A model generated the notes under the pieces. The model saw only the letters and a list, made by a program, of their open reading frames with translations. It made no database searches and was not told where the DNA came from. The position numbers were made by a program, and so were the translations under genes. Of a stretch of DNA of 64,000 nucleotides, positions 38,101 to 48,605 are shown piece by piece. The stretch lies in NCBI GenBank assembly GCA_024529925.1, contig JAFEUB010000806.1:186001-250000 (forward strand). Direction: 5' to 3'. How positions within the stretch are numbered: position 1 is the first letter of the stretch; each line of letters opens with the position of its first letter. The stretch is from Ophthalmolycus amberensis (lineage: Eukaryota; Chordata; Actinopteri; Perciformes; Zoarcidae).

Positions 38101-41100
38101 GAGAGGAGGAGGACGAGGGAGAGGAGGAGGACGAGGGAGAGGAGGAGGACGAGGAGGACGAGGGAGAGGAGGGAGAGGTGGAGGACGAGGGAGAGGAGGA
38201 GGACGAGGGAGAGGAGGAGGACGAGGGAGAGGAGGAGGACGAGGGAGAGGAGGAGGACGAGGGAGAGGAGGAGGGAGAGGAGGAGGAGGAGGAGGAGGAC
38301 GAGGGAGAGGAGGAGGACGAGGGAGAGGTGGAGGACGAGGGAGAGGGAGAGGACGAGGGAGAGGAGGATGAGGGAGAGGAGGAGGAGGAGGAGGACGAGG
38401 GAGAGGAGGAGGACGAGGGAGAGGAGGAGGACGAGGAGAGGAGGAGGACGAAGGAGAGGAGGAGGACGAAGGAGAGGACGAGGGAGAGGAGGAGGACGAG
38501 GGAGAGGAGGAGGACGAGGGAGAGGAGGAGGAGGAGGAGGGAGAGGAGGAGGAGGAGGGAGAGGACGAGGGAGAGGAGGAGGACGAGGGAGAGGAGGAGG
38601 ACGAGGGAGAGGAGGACGAAGGAGAGGAGGAGGACGAGGGAGAGGAGGAGGACGAGGGAGAGGAGGAGGACGAGGGAGAGGAGGACGAAGGAGAGGAGGA
38701 GGACGAAGGAGAGGAGGAGGACGAGGGAGAGGAGGACGAAGGAGAGGAGGAGGACGAGGGAGAGGAGGAGGACGAGGGAGAGGAGGAGGACGAGGGAGAG
38801 GAGGAGGGAGAGGAGGAGGAGGAGGACGAGGGAGAGGAGGAGGACGAGGGAGAGGTGGAGGACGAGGGAGAGGGAGAGGACGAGGGAGAGGAGGATGAGG
38901 GAGAGGAGGAGGAGGAGGAGGACGAGGGAGAGGAGGAGGACTAGGGAGAGGAGGAGGACGAGGAGAGGAGGAGGACGAAGGAGAGGAGGAGGACGAAGGA
39001 GAGGACGAGGGAGAGGAGGAGGACGAGGGAGAGGAGGAGGACGAGGGAGAGGAGGAGGAGGAGGAGGGAGAGGACGAGGGAGAGGAGGAGGACGAGGGAG
39101 AGGAGGAGGACGAGGGAGAGGAGGAGGACGAGGGAGAGGTGGAGGACGAGGGAGAGGAGGATGAGGGAGAGGAGGAGGAGGAGGAGGACGAGGGAGAGGA
39201 GGTGGACGAGGGAGAGGAGGAGGACGAGGAGAGGAGGAGGAGGACGAAGGAGAGGAGGAGGACGAAGGAGAGGAGGACGAAGGAGAGGACGAGGGAGAGG
39301 AGGAGGAGGGAGAGGAGGAGGAGGAGGGAGAGGTGGAGGACGAGGGAGAGGAGGAGGACGAGGGAGAGGAGGAGGACGAAGGAGAGGAGGGAGAGGTGGA
39401 GGACGAGGGAGAGATGGAGGACGAGGGAGAGGAGGGAGAGGTGGAGGACGAGGGAGAGGAGGAGGACGGGGGAGAGGAGGGAGAGGTGGAGGACGAGGGA
39501 GAGGTGGAGGACGAGGGAGAGGAGGGAGAGGTGGAGGACGAGGGAGAGGAGGAGGACGAGGGAGAGGAGGAGGAGGAGGACGAGGGAGAGGAGGAGGACG
39601 AAGGAGAGGAGGAGGACGAAGGCGAGGAGGAGGAGGACGAAGGAGAGGAGGAGGACGAGGGAGAGGAGGAGGAGGAGGAGGGAGAGGAGGAGGACGAGGG
39701 AGAGGAGGAGGAGGAGGAGGACGAAGGAGAGGAGGAGGACGAAGGAGAGGAGGAGGACGAAGGAGAAGAGGGAGATGAGGAGGACGAAGGAGAGGAGGAG
39801 GACGAGGGAGACGAGGAGGAGGACGAGGGAGAGGACGAGGGAGAGGAGGAGGATGAAGGAGAGGAGGAGGACGAAGGAGAGGAGGAGGAGGAGGGAGAGG
39901 AGGAGGAGGAGGAGGGAGAGGAGGAGGAGGGACGAGGGAGAGGAGGAGGAGGAGGAGGGAGAGGAGGAAGACGAGGGAGAGGTGGAGGACGAGGGAGAGG
40001 AGGAGGACGAGGGAGAGGAGGGAGAGGTGGAGGACGAGGGAGAGGTGGAGGACGAGGGAGAGGAGGAGGAGGACGAGGGAGAGGAGGAGGAGGAGGATGA
40101 GGGAGAGGAGGAGGACGAGGGAGAGGAGGAGGAGGAGGACGACGACGAGGGAGAGGAGGAGGACGAGGGAGACGAGGAGGACAAGGGAGAGGAGGACGAG
40201 GGAGAGGAGGAGGAGGATGAGGGAGAGGAGGAGGACGACGAGGGAGAGGAGGAGGACGAGGGAGAGGAGGAGGACGAGGGAGAGGAGGAGGAGGACGAGG
40301 GAGAGGAGGAGGACGAGGGAGAGGTGGAGGACGAGGGAGAGGGAGAGGACGAGGGAGAGGAGGAGGACGAGGGAGAGGAGGAGGACGAGGGAGAGGTGGA
40401 GGACGAGGGAGAGGGAGAGGAGGACGAGGGAGAGGAGGAGGAGGACGAGGGAGAGGAGGAGGACGACGAGGGAGAGGAGGAGGACGAGGGAGAGGAGGAG
40501 GACGAGGGAGAGGAGGAGGAGGACGAGGGAGAGGAGGAGGACGAGGGAGAGGAGGAGGACGAGGGAGAGGTGGAGGACGAGGGAGAGGGAGAGGACGAGG
40601 GAGAGGAGGATGAGGGAGAGGAGGATGAGGGAGAGGAGGAGGAGGAGGACGAGGGAGAGGAGGAGGACGAGGGAGAGGAGGAGGACGAAGGAGAGGAGGA
40701 GGACGAAGGAGAGGACGAGGGAGAGGAGGAGGACGAGGGAGAGGAGGAGGACGAGGAGGACGAGGGAGAGGAGGGAGAGGTGGAGGACGAGGGAGAGGAG
40801 GAGGACGAGGGAGAGGAGGAGGACGAGGGAGAGGAGGAGGACGAGGAGGACGAGGGAGAGGAGGGAGAGGTGGAGGACGAGGGAGAGGAGGAGGACGAGG
40901 GAGAGGAGGAGGACGAGGGAGAGGAGGAGGACGAGGGAGAGGAGGAGGACGAGGGAGAGGAGGAGGGAGAGGAGGAGGAGGAGGAGGAGGACGAGGGAGA
41001 GGAGGAGGACGAGGGAGAGGTGGAGGACGAGGGAGAGGGAGAGGACGAGGGAGAGGAGGATGAGGGAGAGGAGGAGGAGGAGGACGACGAGGGAGAGGAG

Positions 41101-44100
41101 GAGGACGAGGGAGAGGAGGAGGACGAGGAGAGGAGGAGGACGAAGGAGAGGAGGAGGACGAAGGAGAGGACGAGGGAGAGGAGGAGGACGAGGGAGAGGA
41201 GGAGGACGAGGGAGAGGAGGAGGAGGAGGAGGGAGAGGAGGAGGAGGAGGGAGAGGACGAGGGAGAGGAGGAGGACGAGGGAGAGGAGGAGGACGAGGGA
41301 GAGGAGGACGAAGGAGAGGAGGAGGACGAGGGAGAGGTGGAGGACGAGGGAGAGGGAGAGGACGAGGGAGAGGAGGATGAGGGAGAGGAGGAGGAGGAGG
41401 AGGACGAGGGAGAGGAGGAGGACTAGGGAGAGGAGGAGGACGAGGAGAGGAGGAGGACGAAGGAGAGGAGGAGGACGAAGGAGAGGACGAGGGAGAGGAG
41501 GAGGACGAGGGAGAGGAGGAGGAGGAGGAGGGAGAGGACGAGGGAGAGGAGGAGGACGAGGGAGAGGAGGAGGACGAGGGAGAGGAGGACGAAGGAGAGG
41601 AGGAGGACGAGGGAGAGGAGGAGGACGAGGGAGAGGAGGAGGACGAGGGAGAGGAGGACGAAGGAGAGGAGGAGGACGAAGGAGAGGAGGAGGACGAGGG
41701 AGAGGAGGACGAAGGAGAGGAGGAGGACGAGGGAGAGGAGGAGGACGAGGGAGAGGAGGGAGAGGTGGAGGACGAGGGAGAGGAGGAGGACGAGGGAGAG
41801 GAGGAGGACGAGGGAGAGGAGGGAGAGGTGGAGGACGAGGGAGAGGAGGAGGACGAGGGAGAGGTGGAGGACGAGGGAGAGGAGGGAGAGGTGGAGGACG
41901 AGGGAGAGGAGGAGGACGAGGGAGAGGAGGAGGAGGAGGACGAGGGAGAGGAGGAGGACGAGGGAGAGGAGGAGGACGAGGGAGAGGAGGAGGACGAGGG
42001 AGAGGAGGAGGACGAGGGAGAGGAGGGAGAGGTGGAGGACGAGGGAGAGGAGGAGGACGAGGGAGAGGTGGAGGACGAGGGAGAGGAGGGAGAGGTGGAG
42101 GACGAGGGAGAGGAGGAGGACGAGGGAGAGGAGGAGGAGGAGGAGGAGGACGAGGGAGAGGAGGAGGACGAGGGAGAGGAGGAGGACGAGGGCGAGGAGG
42201 AGGACGAGGGAGAGGTGGAGGACGATGGAGAGGAGGGAGAGGAGGGAGAGGTGGAGGACGAGGGAGAGGAGGAGGACGAGGGAGAGGAGGGAGAGGTGGA
42301 GGACGAGGGAGAGGAGGAGGACGAGGGACAGGTGGAGGACGAAGGAGAGGTGGAAGGAAAGCTCTACTCTGATGAACGACCTCCCTCCATGCGGCCGAGC
42401 TCCCCGCTCATTTGATTGGGTTATGTTTAGCTCCTGAGAGCAGGATGACTCATCAAACATCAGAAACTGTAACAGAAGCTAAAGACCTTCTGACTTCCGT
42501 TTCACTTGGACTTTAACACTCTCACTACCCTCAGCATGTGTTTGCCTTCATAGCCCAGACAGTGAGCTTACACGGTTCCAGTAAGCAATCACCACCGCAT
42601 CCAGGTTTTGACTTTATTGGAAAAATACAGTGTACAAAGATTAAATAAATAAAGATTTATGTGAGGACACTAAATATACGCATAATACACAACAACATCA
42701 CTAAAGGCATGGTCTAAACATTTAGTGTAAAACATGTTCAAAAAAACATCCTTCTCAAAAGTAACTATCAAAATCACTACATATTAAACGTTTTCAGAGT
42801 TACAGATTATGCCTTGACAATAACAACACAATGTATGGATGTGGATAAACATGTGTTCCTTGCACTATTTAAAGCTTAGCTTATAATGCATTATGAACCA
42901 GTCGGGGACAGCGTTTCCATCTAAATAACTACACTCATGGTCATGGATCTATTATCCAAACTGGCCTTTCCTTGTTTGTATTTCGTCTTCTCACTGGTCG
43001 CTGTCGTGGACCTTTTTATAGTCTGAACTAGCCCAGGCTATAGACACAGACTGAGAGCCTCAGGACCTACTTTGACTGTAAAAGTGTTGCATCTTTTCTT
43101 TTAGCAGTTTGTGAGAAAGATGCAGTGGTGCAGCAGCTTGCTCAGGTGCTGTCTTTGGAGGGAGATTCAATCAACGTTAAGGTAGGTTCATCACAAAGTG
43201 CATTATTATCCATTTGTCAAATATTGGCAGCCCTTTGTGTTGAGAGTAGACTTTACATTTAGGGGATTTTAGACTCACAAATTCTGTGAAGTAACATCAT
43301 TAAACTGCAGTCAACTTGGGCTGCTCTGTGGTGTTTCACACAATAGTGTTGCTCAGCAGTTATACTTTTCTAGCTAGCATGATAACCTACGCGTGCCTTA
43401 GACTTGATAGAAACAGCAACGAGACATGAAGACAAGCAGCTTCCTTACATGTACGTTCATCTGCATGCATGTGTAAACTGACACTACATAATGCAATCTT
43501 TTGACAGATCGAGTCGGACCCCTTCCTACGCTACAGCCTGGCCCGACTTTCCTATGCATCGTTTTCCAAGCTTTTAGACACTTTCGGCAGCAGCCTGGTA
43601 TCCGGGGCACCTGTCCAGCTGCCAACAGCTAGTCCAACGCTGCGCCGCATGGCTGTCACCATGGAGGTTTCACGGCGGATAGTTACAGCCACAGGAGCCC
43701 AGCGCATGCAAGGCTATGCAGAGTGCTATATGGAGAGCTTTGCCCCCTGGGTCAAGAGCCAAGGAGGATGGGTGAGTGATAGATTAGAACATTTTTATCT
43801 TCCATTATTCCATTAAAGATCTCTCATAAAGAGACCAGTATTCACATAAGGACCGAACATCAAGTAATTGCCCTGGCCTGCATGAAAGACTAAGGGTGGG
43901 ACATTTCCCACATTAAAAGCCTTCCAGGGAAGTGAGGGAAGCATAGGTGGCGCTATTATGATGCTAGGGCTAAGTCTCCACGAAATGGTCAATGGTGGTT
44001 TAGCGGCACAGGCTCAATTAAGAAATGATGCTCAGTAGATGGGTACCAGTGATGTTCTGGGGGGTTTTTAAGGGCCCACTGTAGAGCCTCCTCTCCTGTG

Positions 44101-45434
44101 CTGTGCACAGCCCATGCCAATTCGTAATGGTTCCAGTCAGGATATAGCCCTCCCTCCATTTGGAAGACCAGATCACAACCTGATCCACCTTCTTCCCTTG
44201 TATAAGGGTATGTATATCCAGCAGCAGCCTGGGACTTGTAGGACCACAATCCTACAGTCCTACAAGTCCTCACAAGGAGATAGTCACAGGAGACCAATGT
44301 GTCTCTGCAGGGCAGCTTCACAATAACGTACTGGGATGTGCTCTGTAATTCACATGAACAGTGTTTGTGTAGGAAGGAGGTCCGGGTGGATGGATGGGTC
44401 AAACAAACACAAGACTTTCACTGATGTTAGTGTCCCATATGAAACTAAATTGACGTTAACTTGTTTTACCGTCAACGTTTTTTTGCGTAACTTACGAACT
44501 TAACTAACAACTAACTAGAAACTTACTAATTTTATGCAAACACCCGCAAACACCTTGATGTTTTCCTAAACCTAACCAAGTAAACTTCCAACCGAGGTAA
44601 ACCCAGTTGGAAGTTTATTTGGAAAAGACACAATGCATGTAATGAGTGGAAACTTGCATAAAAAAAACCCATTGATAAGTAGATTACGGCGATGGCTTCA
44701 TGTGTGGTATTAGAGAACATTACATACAAACAAGATTTATTCAAGGAAATATGGGACCCTTTAGATTTTATAAGAGGAGATTCGTTCATTTTAGATCAGA
44801 TGAAGAATATGGCACTTAAATCAAGTCTCACTGTTGACTAATGCTGATAAATACACTCAGGGTCTACCCTTAAAGAACGCAGACCCATCTTTATATAGTG
44901 AGTATAGGAGTGCAGAATGTTCACATAAAATTCAAGTTTTAAGTGCTACCACACGTGCTTTAGCTCCCTTTCTGTCCTACAGCAGAGGATCCTGATGGCC
45001 TCGCTCCAGCCAACCACAGGAACCTGCTTGAGCTCTATTTCTAGTGGCAAAGTTACACAAACTTAGAAAAGTATATAAGAACACAAGAGTGCTGCAGGAA
45101 TGAGTCCTAAGACCCAGTCATAAGTCAGCATTTTTGCACTTCAGGTTCCCTCAAGTTTTTGTATGTGTTTTTGGTTAGATGCCTGAAATGAGGTCTGTGG
45201 TTAACACAAGCTGAAAAGATTTGAACGTTTTGTTCTCCGACATAAAATACTTGTGAAAGGCTGTTGCTAACAAGTGTCTAAATGAGACCACGAATCTACT
45301 TTTCACCACGGTTTTGAGATGTAAGTAGTCAAAAATATATCTTGAGCTTTATTTGACTTTGTTCATGCTTATCACACAACCTTCTTCTTTAGGAGAATGC
45401 GGTACATTTGGAGGAGCCACTAGAATACGACTGA
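32151..45434 (+). CDS. bcl2l12: BCL2-like protein 12, complete, seven coding exons
   Basis: Coding exons 32151-32329, 33034-33217, 34507-34726, 34961-35065, 43105-43181, 43508-43771 and 45393-45434 join in phase with GT/AG borders into 1,071 nt, 356 residues (human form 334). The N-terminal part (MSESADRPSSVSSVS, VKAETHLVIQAFLHRTLA) is followed by a lysine-rich stretch (KKTKQKKLRKRLSKFF, about 140-160) and HPPEFYNEVAEKLEKIA. The C-terminal BCL2-like region reads CEKDAVVQQLAQVLSLEGDS, SDPFLRYSLARLSYASFSKL and the BH2-like FAPWVKSQGGW, with GGW/E split by the last intron. Human BCL2L12 is an atypical BCL2-family protein reported to restrain effector caspases and p53. ATG 32151 is the first in-frame start after a likely acceptor. 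Intron 4 (8 kb) carries the GA-rich minisatellite. Confidence 0.93.
32770..32807. repeat. Perfect 15-bp hairpin in bcl2l12 intron 1
   Basis: CAATTTCATTCCAGT, an 8-nt spacer, then its exact reverse complement. No further element ends were recognised around it. Confidence 0.6.
35470..42358 (+). repeat. 6.9-kb purine-rich minisatellite (18-bp unit) in bcl2l12 intron 4
   Basis: The array is built on GGACGAGGGAGAGGAGGA, with variant units gaining or losing GGA or GAG triplets and point variants (gacgaagg, ggtggagg, gatgagg). The plus strand is almost pure A/G, with one C (a CpG) per unit and very rare T. Because no common unit contains TAA, TAG or TGA, all frames stay open for hundreds of codons. 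This produces spurious proteins of EEDEGE, RRTRERR and GRGRGG type, and Leu/Ser/Pro-rich ones on the other strand. It lies wholly between verified bcl2l12 exons 35065 and 43105, so it is intronic. Confidence 0.95.
36540..41440 (+). repeat. Higher-order duplication within the minisatellite
   Basis: A block of about 2.4-2.5 kb is present twice, roughly 36.54-38.95 kb and 39.17-41.44 kb. Rare marks recur in the same order: the gaggtggacgaggg cluster (36.57 and 39.20 kb), gacgaggaggacaaggg (37.48 and 40.18 kb) and the only CTAG (38941 and 41423). Offsets of about 2.63, 2.70 and 2.48 kb show that unit gains and losses followed the duplication. Confidence 0.75.
42517..43104. other. Remainder of bcl2l12 intron 4
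   Basis: AT-rich intronic sequence ending in the pyrimidine tract tcttttcttttag before the exon at 43105. Nothing else is recognised. Confidence 0.6.
44146..44211 (+). mobile_element. LINE endonuclease fragment in bcl2l12 intron 6
   Basis: The frame reads IALPPFGRPDHNLIHLLPLY. The (S/P)DHN box followed by a hydrophobic strand resembles the C-terminal end of the apurinic-type endonuclease of fish LINEs. It is short and isolated, so it is a degenerate remnant. Confidence 0.45.
44581..44617. repeat. Perfect 12-bp hairpin
   Basis: TAAACTTCCAAC and GTTGGAAGTTTA are separated by 13 nt, in bcl2l12 intron 6. Confidence 0.55.
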
Positions 45435-45682
45435 GACGGATTCCAGGCGTCTTTTTGTTTTGTTCCAACCAACCACTGGTCAACTGAGCTCTGGATAATG
45501 ACATCAAAGTGAAGAGAGGCGGCTGGACCTTACTACAGAGTCTCATCTGGACTGTGACAAGATTCCAGAAGCCACTTTGATTCATGTCAATCTGGGATTT
45601 AGGCGACAGAAAGGACCTTCACCAGGGGTTATTGTTTTTACTGTTTTTACATGGTCAGAATACAAGCTGTGTAGATTATTTT

Positions 45683-45688
45683 ATTAAA
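45683..45688 (+). terminator. Candidate poly(A) signal ATTAAA of bcl2l12
   Basis: ATTAAA about 250 bases after the bcl2l12 stop at 45432-45434. No AATAAA is nearer. Use is inferred. Confidence 0.35.
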
Positions 45689-46483
45689 GTAACTGTTGAT
45701 CAGTTCGAGAGGGATGTTTTGACTTTTGGTAGTGGCGATTTATTTTGTTCTAAATCTGGTAGAGAATACAATGTTATCTCAGTGAGATAGTTTCACTTGT
45801 TAGAGTTACAGTTTCCTTATTGCAGATCGCTGTGAAAAACACTTTTTACTTGCAGTGTACTGTATTCTTTATTTCTTTGCATTGTCCTTCCTTTTTAAGC
45901 AGCTTCATTGACTGGGCGTGATGCTCACAGAGGTTCGATACTGATTGATTCAGGCACCTGGATCAATCAGGAGGCGTTGCTAAGGCAGTGACAAGAACAA
46001 CGTCCTGCAGCAGCTTCCCTTATGAACACCACCATGTTCATGTTTTTATTGATGTTTGTTAGAGGTACTATCTCAATCATTTGATTACTGTCTAATTCAT
46101 TGACAGATATTTTGCTACACAGTAGACCAGTTGTTTCATATTGTTTACATCATCCAGGTTTGAACATAATTAAAGATAAACAGTGTGAGGAAATGTGAAA
46201 AGTTTTGTATTGTCCAAAATAAAAACACAGTATGTCATAGTATGTCAAAGTATGTTTTGTATGTTTTATATTTGCTCCCTGTCAGAGGACATTGTTACCG
46301 TGGCGATAGTGAGATACAGCACACAGGAGGGGGCGGTGTATTGGCATGGCGCGAGGCCCAGCAGGAGAGTGATGGAGTAGCATTTGAACCCCTTTATTTG
46401 ATTCTGGCTGAATACAAGTTAAACTCGGAGCATCGCTAAGTAACACTAGGCCTGAATGAAACTGTTCTTTTGCTATTTCAATA

Positions 46484-47050
46484 TTTGTTGGAATGCTGTT
46501 AAGCATTCCAACAAACTATTGTTCTTCGAATCTTTCTTCAACTTCTTCTATTTCTTCCATATGTTTTTTGAAACTCTTCTTCATTTTTTAAGCTACAGAA
46601 ACCGTTCAACTATCAAAATGTTCGGCTCTTTCAGCTCATGGGCGCTATATCTCTTCATATTTCCGCTTTGTCGGAGGTCAGTTTGGACACGCAGGGTCGA
46701 CACCGTATCGAGCCCTCATGCGAAATCATTTGTCCTTCCGCCATTTTCGCTGCCGGCTTTGTGATGAAAGATGATTTTCGCCTGCATATTTGGCTGATTT
46801 TCTGGAGAAAAATCCTGATATTGTGATAAATTTTCTAGTGTATTGAATTAGTTTGTGTATAACTGTGTATGCGTAAAATGACTTGCATGATGATTTTGCC
46901 CGGACTATTTTTTTTTCTCTATATTTTACATGTCTGGACCATTTTTCATATTTCTTGATGAAAAGTCCATTCGGAACCACAGTACCACTCTAAACGGTCT
47001 CGCTCGACCCCCAAATGGGGGTCGCTCGTCACCAGAAGGTTTGCTGCAGA
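46484..47050. repeat. Candidate dispersed repeat with end hairpins
   Basis: A 14-bp perfect hairpin at 46484-46515 (TTTGTTGGAATGCT, loop GTTA) leads into ctattgttcttcgaatcttt, a phrase I recognise from fish repeats. Near the other end is the GC-rich hairpin CGACCCCC-AAAT-GGGGGTCG (47005-47024). Boundaries are approximate and the family is not named. Confidence 0.4.
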
Positions 47051-48375
47051 AGTCAGAGAGAGAGTAGAGGAAGAAGAGGAGAGTGGAGTACTGCTGATTG
47101 TGAGTGGAGTTAGTGGAGCCCACAGGGTTCAGGTATGGCTTGTTGTCACAGCACATGTTGTGGCCGGTTACAGCTGGAACAGCTTAGTGGTACAGTATAT
47201 CAGCCAGAACTAAACTGTGTGCTGTTGCTGATGTTGAGTGTGGAAGTGTGACTTTTGCCAATGTATCACTGCATTCCACTGGCAAACACATCTCTTTCTT
47301 TCTTCTTTGGAGGCTCTGAAAACGTCACAGTGTTGGCAAAAAATAAACTGCAATAAAAATCGGTATGGAACATGTCCAAACAGTCTCAATAATACTTTAC
47401 TGATGGCAAATAATCTTACAGTTTTTGCTAAAACACAAAATGTTACAGTATGCAACAATAAAAAAGACAAGCTTTGATAAACTCGTGTGGTAAATAAGGA
47501 CAATAAAGAATGACAAAGAGTTACCATGAATATCTTGTTGCTATGATGATTAGATGAGATGGATTGAAATAAGAGCACCTTAAAGCTGGGAAGTCACTGA
47601 ACTTCATGGAATGTTCAAAGTGCTCATATAGTTTAGGAATATATACAAGGCTTGAACATATTAACAAAGTGAACCAAGTGCTATGTATGAAGTTTTCTTT
47701 CTGTTTTGTTATTCTCTTCTTCTTCTTGACATCCTGGACAGATAATGAAATTATGAATGGTGAGTAACAGCCCTACTGAGTAAGAGAATGATCCCTTGTT
47801 GTTTCATTAAATAGAAATATGATGAGCAGAATTAATAACAAATATCACTCTATTATTTCCTATACGTGACAAAAATTAAAAAATAAGCGACTCTGGAAAC
47901 AAAATACTGTAAAGTAAGGAGAGACAGATATTCTTGTGAGATGACAGTGGACCCAGTGTTTCCCCTCAGGTTGCTCTCCAGGTGCAATGCATTTGTTTTG
48001 TCTGGAGGCTGATGAATTCCAGTAGTAAAGTGAAAGCTTACTGATCTGTGATGATGACTATATTTCATGGCTGGTACAACCAAACCTCCTCAGTCTGTTA
48101 ATACTGGCTTTGTCTGTACTGCCAGTGTTGATTGCCCACTGATTTGGTTGGCTAGAGTTACAATAGCTTTTTGGGGAATATTCATTTTTTAAGCCAATGC
48201 CTCAGAGCATTTGAAAGGCACCCGTGTTAGGTCTGAAACCACAGTAAGCAGCGGAGCAACACAGACTGGATTGGGGCTTTTGAAATTTTCGATCAGGTTT
48301 TGCGGGTGTCTTGAGATCCCAGAGGAGTTTGTGATGAGCTTTCCCATCAAGGGCCAGTGAACAGCTGGTCTGCAG
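47051..48375. other. Spacer between bcl2l12 and the tetraspanin gene
   Basis: No coding exon supported. The two genes are convergent, so both 3' UTRs should end here. Confidence 0.4.
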
Positions 48376-48558
48376 TCAGTCCAAGTCCTTCTCAGAACAC
48401 AGAATTTGACAGTACATCAGCAAGGAGAACACCAGGGCCAGAATCTGACGAGAGAAGAGATCAAATAAAATCTATTTCAATTTATTTCAATTTGATCCTG
48501 TTTGAAGTAGACATTTCTAGAGCCTGACCAATACGAGATGTATGGGGGATAGACAGAG

Positions 48559-48605
<47 letters not shown>

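Larger units (their letters stand above)
35252..42516. mobile_element. Possible transposable element hosting the minisatellite
   Basis: TTAAAGTCCCACTGAA at 35252 and, on the other strand, TTAAAGTCCAAGTGAA ending at 42516 form an imperfect inverted terminus around the array. The left flank (tctgtactgtgacgtatttc, acagtgaaacagaat) reads like a common fish repeat. This suggests that the minisatellite grew inside a small inverted-repeat element. The termini are short, so the case is moderate. Confidence 0.4.

Noticed and set aside
35470..42358. CRISPR-like array or centromeric satellite
   Set aside because: There are no unique spacers, the unit is 18 bp with triplet variation, and it sits within an intron of a vertebrate gene.
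35242..42460. Giant open frames (about 613, 1243, 1077 and 1573 codons) on both strands
   Set aside because: They are all products of the stop-poor 18-bp repeat, overlap in every frame, and lie between two verified bcl2l12 exons.
46282..46380. Alternative last exon for bcl2l12 after ccctgtcagag, reading DIVTVAIVRYST
   Set aside because: The exon at 45393 has a better polypyrimidine tract and keeps the GGW/E border of the BH2-like motif, with a length and acidic end closer to human BCL2L12.
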